From assembly GCA_027317105.1 (NCBI GenBank), contig DAHVFH010000005.1, positions 1 through 21,845 on the forward strand: 21,845 nt of DNA. The letters are read 5' to 3'. The DNA is from Cytophagales bacterium. Lineage in GTDB: Bacteria; Bacteroidota; Bacteroidia; Cytophagales; Cyclobacteriaceae. The first letter of the stretch is position 1. Each line of letters starts with the position of its first letter. The notes under the pieces were generated by a model. It was not told the origin of the DNA. It saw only the letters and a program-made list of their open reading frames with translations, and ran no database searches. The position numbers and the translations under genes are program-made. Positions 13,626 through 20,797 of this stretch are shown here, piece by piece.

Positions 13626-14843
13626 ATGAGCGAAAAAATAAAAATAGATTCCATCGAAGGTGCGTTGGAGGACATCCGGAACGGTAAAATGGTGATTGTA
13701 GTCGATGATGAAGACCGTGAAAATGAAGGGGATTTTATTTGCGCTGCTGAATGCATTACGCCAGAGATCATCAACTTCATGTCAAAAGAAGGCCGTGGCC
13801 TTATATGCGCACCTTTAGTGGAAGATCGGTGTGAAGAACTAAAACTCGAACTGATGGTCGGGAAAAATACTGCTGCCTTTGAAACGCCTTTTACCGTTTC
13901 GGTAGATTTAATTGGTCACGGCTGCACCACAGGGATTTCTGCACACGACCGCTTCAAAACCATAAAAGCATTAGTAGATCCCGAAACTCGATCGGAAGAA
14001 TTGGGGAAGCCCGGGCATATCTTTCCGTTAAAGGCCAAGAAAGAAGGTGTGCTTCGTAGGAGTGGCCATACCGAAGCTGCCATTGATCTGGCCAAACTCG
14101 CGGGTTTTCGTCCGGCAGGCGTGCTCGTGGAAATCATGAATGAAGATGGCACCATGGCGCGTCTGCCCGATCTGCGATTAGTGGCTGATCGATTAAAATT
14201 AAAACTGATCACCATCAAAGATTTGATTGCCTATCGGATGAAGACCGAGAGCCAAATTAAACGACACGTGGATGTTAACCTTCCTACCGAATATGGCGAT
14301 TTCAAATTGGTCGCCTACGAAGAGATTGGCTCGCAAGAGGTGCACATGGCACTGGTGAAAGGAACTTGGGAAAAAGACGAGCCGGTAATGGTTCGTGTAC
14401 ACTCTTCCTGTGTAACGGGAGACATCTTCGGATCGTGCCGCTGCGATTGTGGATCACAACTTCATAATGCAATGATGATGGTAGAAAATGAAGGCAAAGG
14501 GGTAGTGCTTTACATGAAACAGGAAGGGCGAGGAATAGGTTTACTCAATAAATTGAAAGCGTATAAATTGCAAGAAGAAGGACTAGATACGGTTGAAGCC
14601 AACCTGCAACTAGGGTTTGATATGGACAACCGCGACTACGGAATCGGTGCGCAAATATTGCACGATCTGGGAATCTCTAAACTAAAGCTCATCACCAACA
14701 ATCCTAAAAAAAGAGTTGGCTTAATGGGCTATGGATTAGAGATCGTAGAAAATATTGCAATTGAAATTACCCCCAATCCCCACAACGAAAAATATTTAAC
14801 AACGAAAAGAGATAAACTCGGTCACATGATTTTAAAAAAATGA
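13626..14843 (+). CDS. ribBA: Bifunctional riboflavin enzyme: DHBP synthase / GTP cyclohydrolase II
   Basis: Two-domain riboflavin biosynthesis protein of 405 residues, the normal length. The RibB half (about 6-203) makes 3,4-dihydroxy-2-butanone 4-phosphate from ribulose 5-phosphate and shows VDDEDRENEGDF (26-37) and SGHTEAAIDLAKLAG (146-160). The RibA half (about 210-405) opens GTP to give the pyrimidine precursor and shows the zinc cysteines Cys262, Cys273 and Cys275 in HSSCVTGDIF...CRCDCG, QEGRGIGLLNK (299-309), DNRDYGIGAQIL (334-345) and TNNPKKRVGL. Both active sites look complete. The ATG at 13626 fits the family start. I see no FMN riboswitch in the 70-bp gap upstream, which is filled by the tandem repeat. 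The stop overlaps the ATG of the next gene (ATGA). Confidence 0.96.
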   Translation: MSEKIKIDSIEGALEDIRNGKMVIVVDDEDRENEGDFICAAECITPEIINFMSKEGRGLICAPLVEDRCEELKLELMVGKNTAAFETPFTVSVDLIGHGCTTGISAHDRFKTIKALVDPETRSEELGKPGHIFPLKAKKEGVLRRSGHTEAAIDLAKLAGFRPAGVLVEIMNEDGTMARLPDLRLVADRLKLKLITIKDLIAYRMKTESQIKRHVDVNLPTEYGDFKLVAYEEIGSQEVHMALVKGTWEKDEPVMVRVHSSCVTGDIFGSCRCDCGSQLHNAMMMVENEGKGVVLYMKQEGRGIGLLNKLKAYKLQEEGLDTVEANLQLGFDMDNRDYGIGAQILHDLGISKLKLITNNPKKRVGLMGYGLEIVENIAIEITPNPHNEKYLTTKRDKLGHMILKK

Positions 14844-15466
14844 TGAAACGTTTTATCATTTATTGGTTAGTCATTTTTCCCTCGATAACTTTTGCCCAAA
14901 CGTTTACTTTTGACCTTTGGCACGATGGCAAAATCGTGCTGGACAACGGAGATACACTACGTGGAACTGTTAAATACAATTTGGACGATTTGCTTCAAAT
15001 CCGGCACGACAACCGTTTAGAGAGTTTTGCTGCAAGAAAAGTCTTGCTTTTTGAAATCTTCGACCAATCGTATAAGCGTTATCGGCAATTTTATTCACTA
15101 CCTTATTCCCCTACGGGTGGTTACAAAACTCCTGTTTTTTTTGAAGTGTTATGCGAAGGAAGAATTACCTTGTTAGCGAGGGAGAAGGTTGAATTGCGAA
15201 ACACTAACTTTTCTCCTTATGGTTCCCCCTTTTATTCACCTTATGGTTATGGCAATTATTATACTAGGAAAGTACTCGTTAACATCTATTTTATCCTAAA
15301 AGACAATGGAAATATCGAACAGGTGAATGACAAGCGCAGTAACTGGCTGGAACTGATGGGCACCCATGATGAGCAGGTGCTCGAGTACGCCCGTGAAAAC
15401 CGTCTGGATTTCGACAAAAAGTATGACCTTAAACTGATCATCGATTATTATAATTCCCTCCGATAA
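14840..15466 (+). CDS. Small secreted protein of unknown function
   Basis: 208-residue protein that I do not recognise. The N-terminus (MMKRFIIYWLVIFPSITFAQ) is a Sec signal peptide ending in an AQ-type cleavage site like those of the T9SS proteins in this window. The mature part starts with GKIVLDNGDTLRGTVKYNLDDLLQI, a pattern seen in many Bacteroidota secreted proteins that open with a short beta domain, and has a Tyr/Pro/Gly-rich insert near 120-140 (PYGSPFYSPYGYG). No lipobox, sorting domain or catalytic motif is visible, so it is probably periplasmic. The ATG at 14840 overlaps the ribBA stop by 4 bp; a second ATG follows at once. The coupling to riboflavin synthesis may be only positional. 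SurE follows after 54 bp. Confidence 0.8.
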   Translation: MMKRFIIYWLVIFPSITFAQTFTFDLWHDGKIVLDNGDTLRGTVKYNLDDLLQIRHDNRLESFAARKVLLFEIFDQSYKRYRQFYSLPYSPTGGYKTPVFFEVLCEGRITLLAREKVELRNTNFSPYGSPFYSPYGYGNYYTRKVLVNIYFILKDNGNIEQVNDKRSNWLELMGTHDEQVLEYARENRLDFDKKYDLKLIIDYYNSLR

Positions 15467-15520
15467 AAAAGCCCATCAGGTGACCTCAGCTATAAAAAAA
15501 TAATTAACGATTTACTTCCT

Positions 15521-16300
15521 ATGCAAAAACCTTTGATCTTAGTTACCAATGATGACGGCATCACGTCCCGTGGAATTTTAAGTCTTGTCAATGTGATGAA
15601 AGAATTGGGAGAAGTGCTGGTCGTTGCCCCAAACAGTCCGCAGTCTGGAATGGGGCATGCCATTACCGTTGGCGACACCTTACGCCTTAATGAATCTTTC
15701 CTTTTTGAAGGCGTGAAAGCCTATGAATGTAGTGGCACGCCAGCAGATTGTGTAAAGATCGCGCGTCATCATATTTTGAAAGGTCAACGCCAGCCTGATG
15801 TGGTTGTGAGCGGAATAAATCACGGTAGTAATACTTCCATCAGTGTGTTGTACTCCGGCACCATGTCGGCCGCTATCGAAGGCGCTATCGAAGGCACACC
15901 GGCCATTGGTTTCTCTTTATGCGACTACAGTCACAAAGCTGATTTTTCACACACTTCTGAGTTTGTGAAAAAGATTACCAAACAAGTGTTAGAAAAAGAA
16001 CTACCAAAAGGAACGGCACTTAATGTAAACATTCCGCCAAAGCGAAACGAACCCATAAAAGGAATACGCATTTGTAGGCAAGCCAATGCTAAATGGGTGG
16101 AAGATTTCGATAAACGTTATGACCCAAACGGGCGCAGCTACTTTTGGATGACCGGAAATTTCGTCAACTTCGACAAGGGCGAAGACAATGACGAATGGGC
16201 CATTGCCAATAATTATGTTTCTGTAGTGCCTTGTCAGTTTGATCTTACGGCACATCAGGCCATCCCGTTTCTTAACGAGGAATGGTATATTCTGGGGTAA
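15521..16300 (+). CDS. surE: 5'/3'-nucleotidase SurE
   Basis: Metal-dependent nucleotidase that removes phosphate from nucleoside 5'- or 3'-monophosphates, cytoplasmic. Residues seen: LVTNDDGITSRG with metal ligands Asp11 and Asp12, APNSPQSGMGHAIT with Ser42, ECSGTPADCVKIA, and VVSGINHGSNTS with Asn100, followed by LYSGTMSAAIEGAIEG. The length of 259 residues is usual. ATG at 15521 places the motif at the expected distance from the N-terminus. It lies 54 bp after the small secreted protein gene without an obvious promoter or terminator between, so it may share the ribBA transcript. Its stop is three bases from the stop of the convergent GH3 gene. Confidence 0.96.
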   Translation: MQKPLILVTNDDGITSRGILSLVNVMKELGEVLVVAPNSPQSGMGHAITVGDTLRLNESFLFEGVKAYECSGTPADCVKIARHHILKGQRQPDVVVSGINHGSNTSISVLYSGTMSAAIEGAIEGTPAIGFSLCDYSHKADFSHTSEFVKKITKQVLEKELPKGTALNVNIPPKRNEPIKGIRICRQANAKWVEDFDKRYDPNGRSYFWMTGNFVNFDKGEDNDEWAIANNYVSVVPCQFDLTAHQAIPFLNEEWYILG

Positions 16301-16303
16301 TAA

Positions 16304-18667
16304 TTATTTCAACTCAAACTCCACTTTTTTCAAATCACGAGAATTTGAGCCGACAAAAACTTCAAATTTTCCGGGCTCGCTTCCAAACGTTAATTCAGAA
16401 TTATAAAAAGATAAATCGGCATTGCGAATCGTAAACTTTACGGTTTTGGTTTCTCCAGCTTTGAATGCAATTTTTTGAAACCCTTTCAGCTCTTTTACCG
16501 GACGCGTGACCGAACCTACCAGATCGCGGATGTAAAGCTGCACGACCTCACTTCCATCGCGCTGTCCTTTGTTGGTGACATCTATGGTCACTGTGATTGA
16601 ATCCTGAGAAGTCATTTCGGTTTTATTCAATTTCAAATCGCCATAACTAAATTCGGTGTAACTCAAGCCATACCCAAATGGATAAACCGGATCGTTGGAA
16701 ACATCGAGATAATTAGACCTGAATTTTTGAAACCATTGACCTTCCGGCAAAGGCCTTCCGGTATTTTTGTGGGCATAATACATTGGTACTTGTCCTACGT
16801 TTTGCGGAAAGGTGGTAGTGAGTTTTCCGGAGGGGTTTACATCACCAAACAAAACATCGGCAATCGCATCGCCCGTTTCACTTCCCCCAAACCATACATT
16901 TAAAATAGCTGGAACATTTTCATCTTCCCATTTCAATGCCATGGGCCTACCGGTAAATAACACCAACACTACTGGCTTACCCGTCTTCAGAAGTGCTTTC
17001 AATAAATCTTTTTGGGTTTCCGGGATTTCAATATTGGAACGACTGGAAGCCTCGCCTGTCATCTCTGCTGACTCTCCTATCGCGACAACAATCACATCGG
17101 CACGACTTGCCACGGCTACAGCCTCGTTCCTCAATTCAATGGCCAATCGCTTATCCCGATGAAGCGTTTTTCCAAAAGGTGTTGCGTTCGCTTCGAGGTT
17201 TTCTTCCTCGAACAAATTCGAGCCTTTCGCATAGATAATTTTGGCGTTTCCTTTTCCTTCAATCCCCTTGGAGAAGTCCGGTCGACCTTCCAAAGTCTTG
17301 TCGGGTAGGGGCTTTTCCTCAAGGGCATTATGCAGGCCTTTCAATAAAGAAATTGATTTGGAAAAATCTGCGGCCACACTCCATGTGCCTGTCATGTTTT
17401 CTTTTGCATCCGCCAATGGACCTATCAAAGCGATCGTGCCAGATTTCTTAATCGGCAAAACATTATTTTTCTGCCCTGACAGGCGAGTATTTTTTAACAA
17501 CACAAAACTTTGGGCAGCTATAGAGCGAGCCTCAGCTCTATTAGACGCAGTGAAAATATCCGACTTCGCCCGGCTCTCATCGCAGTATTTATAAGGATTA
17601 TCAAACAAACCCAATTTGAATTTGGCTTGAAGGATTCTTCGGCAAGCGTCATCGATTTGGCCTTCAGTAATTTTCCCTTCTTTCAAACTCTGCTGAAGCG
17701 TAGTGAGCATTCCCTCACCCACCATGTCCATATCCGTTCCGGCTTCTAAGGCTTTGGCCGACACCGTTTGAAGATCGCCAAAACCATGCGCCACCATTTC
17801 GTTTACTCCCGTATAATCCGATACCACGAAACCGTTGAACCCCCACTGTTTCCTTAGCACATCGGTGAGCAGCCATTTGTTGGCCGTGGCCGGGATCCCA
17901 TCAATTTCATTAAAGGAGGCCATCACACTTCCCACGCCAGCATCCACCGCAGCTTTGTATGGAGGAAAATATTCGTTGTACATCCTGATCCTGCTCATGT
18001 CGGTGGTATTGTAATCACGGCCAGCCTCCGCTGCTCCATAGATTGCATAATGTTTTACACACGCCATCAAGGTATTGTTTGCTGATAAATCATCGCCTTG
18101 ATAACCTATTACCATAGCCCTTGCAATCTGAGAGCCTAAATACGGATCTTCGCCACTTCCCTCTGCGATGCGTCCCCATCGTGCATCCCGGGCAATGTCC
18201 ACCATCGGTGAGTACGTCCAGTTGATGCCGTCCGCACTGGCCTCCATGGCCGCAATTCTTGCCGTTCGCTTTATAAGTTCCATATCCCAACTACAACTCA
18301 ACCCTAAAGGAATAGGAAAGATAGTTTCATAACCGTGCACAATGTCCATCCCAAAAATGAGTGGGATTTTCATGCGGCTTTTCTCAACAGCTAATTTTTG
18401 AATCTCCCTGATTTTGGCGACTGATTTTATATTGAACAAGCCGCCTACCATCCCCTTTTCAATTTTCTTTGCGATATCGGAGTTCTCCGCCTGACCGGTT
18501 ACAAATTCTCCGGCAGAGGGAAGATTGAGTTGCCCAATTTTTTCTTCTAACGTCATCCGTTGAAGAACAGAATCGACACGCTGATCGAAGCCCGATTGAT
18601 TGCTTTGCTTCTTACCACATGACAAAAGCAAAAGCAGCGAAAGAAAAACAAAAATGGAAGGTCTCAT
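16304..18667 (-). CDS. bglX: Glycoside hydrolase family 3 beta-glucosidase lipoprotein
   Basis: GH3 enzyme of the BglX type, releasing glucose from the non-reducing end of beta-glucosides. From ATG 18667 (787 residues) it begins MRPSIFVFLSLLLLLSCGKK, a lipoprotein signal with lipobox Cys17. Domains: (beta/alpha)8 barrel with the KHY motif and nucleophile Asp284 in VVSDYTG; alpha/beta sandwich with the likely acid/base Glu539 in TGEASSRS; and a C-terminal fibronectin-III-like domain after PFGYGLSYTEF. The usual SDW at the nucleophile is SDY here. A longer start at 18727 gives an exact ATGA overlap with the upstream GH144 gene but a 20-residue extension before the lipoprotein signal; it cannot be excluded. 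Co-transcribed with GH144, so probably acting on sophoro-oligosaccharides in the periplasm or at the outer membrane. Confidence 0.93.
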   Translation of the reverse strand: MRPSIFVFLSLLLLLSCGKKQSNQSGFDQRVDSVLQRMTLEEKIGQLNLPSAGEFVTGQAENSDIAKKIEKGMVGGLFNIKSVAKIREIQKLAVEKSRMKIPLIFGMDIVHGYETIFPIPLGLSCSWDMELIKRTARIAAMEASADGINWTYSPMVDIARDARWGRIAEGSGEDPYLGSQIARAMVIGYQGDDLSANNTLMACVKHYAIYGAAEAGRDYNTTDMSRIRMYNEYFPPYKAAVDAGVGSVMASFNEIDGIPATANKWLLTDVLRKQWGFNGFVVSDYTGVNEMVAHGFGDLQTVSAKALEAGTDMDMVGEGMLTTLQQSLKEGKITEGQIDDACRRILQAKFKLGLFDNPYKYCDESRAKSDIFTASNRAEARSIAAQSFVLLKNTRLSGQKNNVLPIKKSGTIALIGPLADAKENMTGTWSVAADFSKSISLLKGLHNALEEKPLPDKTLEGRPDFSKGIEGKGNAKIIYAKGSNLFEEENLEANATPFGKTLHRDKRLAIELRNEAVAVASRADVIVVAIGESAEMTGEASSRSNIEIPETQKDLLKALLKTGKPVVLVLFTGRPMALKWEDENVPAILNVWFGGSETGDAIADVLFGDVNPSGKLTTTFPQNVGQVPMYYAHKNTGRPLPEGQWFQKFRSNYLDVSNDPVYPFGYGLSYTEFSYGDLKLNKTEMTSQDSITVTIDVTNKGQRDGSEVVQLYIRDLVGSVTRPVKELKGFQKIAFKAGETKTVKFTIRNADLSFYNSELTFGSEPGKFEVFVGSNSRDLKKVEFELK

Positions 18668-18723
18668 AAGGATTAGGTTAAGTTTTGTGGGACTCGTTAG
18701 CGTAAGAGAATCAAACATTAGTT

Positions 18724-20079
18724 TCATTGTAAAAACCCTAATTTCTTCTCGGCAACAGCAATTTCAGGGCAAGACATAAATAATTTCCACAGCAGGCCAG
18801 AGCGATAGTTTTCCATCATTACTACAATTGGCCCTTGGTCGATGGCCAGATACCAAGGTTTATGCCATTTGTATTGCTCACTAAATCCGTCATAAAATCC
18901 AAACTCGCCAAAAATCTGCGAGCCCAGGCTATCGTAGAAATAACGCATAGCTGCTTTGCTTTCCGTGGGCGTGTATGGAAAAGAAGACAAAGCCCCAGTC
19001 GGATTAATTACACTCAAGTCATTCGTGGGGCTGTGTGCGGAATAACCGTCAATAGAATAGCCTGCGGTTAGTCCCCAACAATTTGGACCATATCCTTTAA
19101 AATGTTTGGGGTTTGCGACACAATATTTATAGTCAATTAAAACATGGTTCTTGTTATGCTGCCAATAATCCGCATATTCATCCTTCAGGTTTCGTGGATC
19201 AAGTCCTAGAAAGGAATAATGCGACCAAAACAGCGGGCCTCCAAATTGTTCTGATCCATTGTGCTTAAGGGAAAGGTGCAAACCATACTGCCGATGGGCG
19301 GTATCATTTCGTATTCCGCCATTTCTTGCCCACCCTTGATGATATACTTCAGCCGGAATGCTGTGTGTGGGTGAGCCTGCCGCCAGGATATACGTGATGA
19401 GACATTCATTATATCCTTCCAAAGGAAAATTCATGATCCATTGCTTATCAGGCGACCAGTGCCAATACAATACATTTTTATTTCCGTGCCGATACCAATC
19501 CCATTCCACACCTCGCCATAATGAATCAATCTTCGTTGCCAATAATTTTTCTTCTTCGTTGCCGTCTTTAAAATATTGTCGGGCGCATAAAAGTCCTTGA
19601 ACCAGATAAGCTGTTTCCACTAAGTCACCTCCGTTATCGTTAGCGCCAAAGGGTTTCACTTTTCCTGTTTCACCATTCATCCAGTGCGGCCAGGCGCCAT
19701 GAAAACGATCGGCCTTGGCCAACCATTCAGTCAATTTGTTCAATCTTTCAACTCCTTCTTTCCGTGAAATAAATCCCCGATCAATGCCTACCAAGATCGC
19801 CATCACACCAAAGCCCGTACCCCCCGTGGTGACAATGTTTTTATCGTTAGCTGGATAGTCTCCATCCGAATGATACCGTTCACGAGCAGCGCCAGAAGTA
19901 GGTTCTGCGCCATTCCAGAAATATTGAAAGGTGCGGTATTGCACTAGGGTGAAAAGAGAATCATCAGCTAGTTTCGGAAGTCCTTTTTTTGACTCTTTTG
20001 GCTGACACGAAATCGTGAATAAGCCTAGCAAAAAAAGTAACGGAACGATGGATAGTTTCATTGCGGAATTGGGTTTCAT
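18724..20079 (-). CDS. GH144-type endo-beta-1,2-glucanase / glucoamylase-family lipoprotein
   Basis: 451-residue protein of the 'glycoamylase-like' family (PF10091 as I recall), whose characterised Chitinophaga member is a GH144 endo-beta-1,2-glucanase; databases often mislabel it glucoamylase. MKLSIVPLLFLLGLFTISC is a lipoprotein signal, with ATG possible at 20079 (Cys25) or 20061 (Cys19). The all-helical toroid is rich in Trp/Tyr: FHGAWPHWMNG, ANDNGGDLVETAYL (Asp148, Asp152, Glu155), YWHWSPDK, FPLEGYNE (Glu221, Glu225), NCWGLTAGYS, AIDQGPIVVMMENYR. The acidic residues are likely to line the catalytic pocket. The gene overlaps, or lies 57 bp from, the GH3 gene depending on the GH3 start. It is a tandem paralogue of the gene at 20798. 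Predicted role: cutting beta-1,2-glucan into sophoro-oligosaccharides; substrate inferred from family. Confidence 0.88.
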   Translation of the reverse strand: MKPNSAMKLSIVPLLFLLGLFTISCQPKESKKGLPKLADDSLFTLVQYRTFQYFWNGAEPTSGAARERYHSDGDYPANDKNIVTTGGTGFGVMAILVGIDRGFISRKEGVERLNKLTEWLAKADRFHGAWPHWMNGETGKVKPFGANDNGGDLVETAYLVQGLLCARQYFKDGNEEEKLLATKIDSLWRGVEWDWYRHGNKNVLYWHWSPDKQWIMNFPLEGYNECLITYILAAGSPTHSIPAEVYHQGWARNGGIRNDTAHRQYGLHLSLKHNGSEQFGGPLFWSHYSFLGLDPRNLKDEYADYWQHNKNHVLIDYKYCVANPKHFKGYGPNCWGLTAGYSIDGYSAHSPTNDLSVINPTGALSSFPYTPTESKAAMRYFYDSLGSQIFGEFGFYDGFSEQYKWHKPWYLAIDQGPIVVMMENYRSGLLWKLFMSCPEIAVAEKKLGFLQ

Positions 20080-20191
20080 GGTCTGATGGCTATACTACTC
20101 ATTTAGCTGCCGAGTTTTTTCTTACCTTTATCATTATAAGAAAATGGAAATTTGGTTTTTTGAGACGTGAAAGGATAATAAAAATTTATTT
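20080..20191. promoter_or_regulatory. Divergent region between GH144 and the toxin-antitoxin pair
   Basis: 112 AT-rich bases separating the divergently read GH144 gene (minus) and antitoxin gene (plus). On the plus strand TACCTTTA (20123-20130) matches the -7 box TAnnTTTG except at the last base, about 60 bp before the antitoxin ATG. No CAAAnnTA (minus-strand box) is seen, so the GH144-GH3 pair may instead be read from the upstream paralogue or use another sigma factor. Confidence 0.3.
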
Positions 20192-20398
20192 ATGATGAAA
20201 GCAACGTTAAAAGTTGAAACTGAAACCGAAGATAAATTGAACCTGCTTATCCGTATAGCCGAAGAAATGGGTATGTCCGTTAATACAGATTTAGCCGCAG
20301 ATGAGATTACCACAGTTTCCGAAAGTGTATTGGCCGAAGACTGGAACAGTCCTGAAGACGCACGTTGGGATGAGATGTATGCCCATCTCAAGAAATAA
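20192..20398 (+). CDS. Putative antitoxin of a MazF/PemK-type module
   Basis: 68-residue acidic protein. A short N-terminal beta strand and helices (KATLKVETETEDKLNLLIRIAEEMG) are followed by a tail, SESVLAEDWNSPEDARWDEM, of a kind often seen at the C-terminus of small antitoxins paired with MazF/PemK toxins, where it wraps around the toxin. No ribbon-helix-helix, AbrB or helix-turn-helix domain is evident, so DNA-binding autoregulation cannot be claimed. Two ATGs in a row (20192, 20195) could both serve. The toxin gene starts 6 bp downstream, which is the usual antitoxin-first order. Identification rests mainly on size, order and the tail motif. Confidence 0.75.
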   Translation: MMKATLKVETETEDKLNLLIRIAEEMGMSVNTDLAADEITTVSESVLAEDWNSPEDARWDEMYAHLKK

Positions 20399-20404
20399 CT
20401 TTTC

Positions 20405-20740
20405 ATGCTATTTCGCCAGCGTGATATTGTATTAGTGCATTTTCCTTTCACAGACCTGACACACACCAAGCTGAGGCCAGCCTTGATAATATCAGCTGAC
20501 CACATCAACGACTTTACTGATTTAGTTTGCGTACAAATAACTTCACGGCTCATTTCTGACGTTTCGTACTTTCCAATAGAAAAGGAAATGCTTGAAGGTT
20601 CGCTGCTATTGGATAGCGGAATACGCTTACATAAAATATTTTGCCTCCACCAAAAGTTGGTGGTACACAAAATAGCATCATTAACCTCATCGGGTTTTAA
20701 TTTGGTTCTTGAAGCTATTAGTAATAAAGTATTCATGTAA
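20405..20740 (+). CDS. MazF/PemK-family toxin (endoribonuclease)
   Basis: 111-residue toxin of the type II MazF/PemK family, which cleaves mRNA at short sequence motifs when its antitoxin is lost. The SH3-like barrel signature is clear: RQRDIVLVHFPFTDLTHTKLRPALIIS, with Arg24 after the variable loop, then VCVQITSRL with Thr46; these match the Arg and Thr used for catalysis in this family. The normally conserved Gly before DIV is Arg here. Length is normal and the frame is intact, so the toxin is probably active. It converges on the second GH144 gene, 57 bp away, with no strong terminator between. The pair is on the strand opposite to its sugar-degrading neighbours, which suggests insertion by transfer. 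Confidence 0.88.
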   Translation: MLFRQRDIVLVHFPFTDLTHTKLRPALIISADHINDFTDLVCVQITSRLISDVSYFPIEKEMLEGSLLLDSGIRLHKIFCLHQKLVVHKIASLTSSGFNLVLEAISNKVFM

Positions 20741-20797
20741 GGGTAATCGTTAATGTTTATGTGTCTATTTTGAATAAAACGCTCTAATTATTGCGTA

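Noticed and set aside
18724..20079. True glucoamylase (GH15)
   Set aside because: The motifs (GGDLVETA, GYNE, CWGLTA, DQGPIVVMMENYR) belong to the GH144/PF10091-type family and GH15 signatures are absent.
20741..20797. Terminator between the toxin and second GH144 genes
   Set aside because: Only a 5-bp all-AT stem (AATTA...TAATT) is available, too weak to call.
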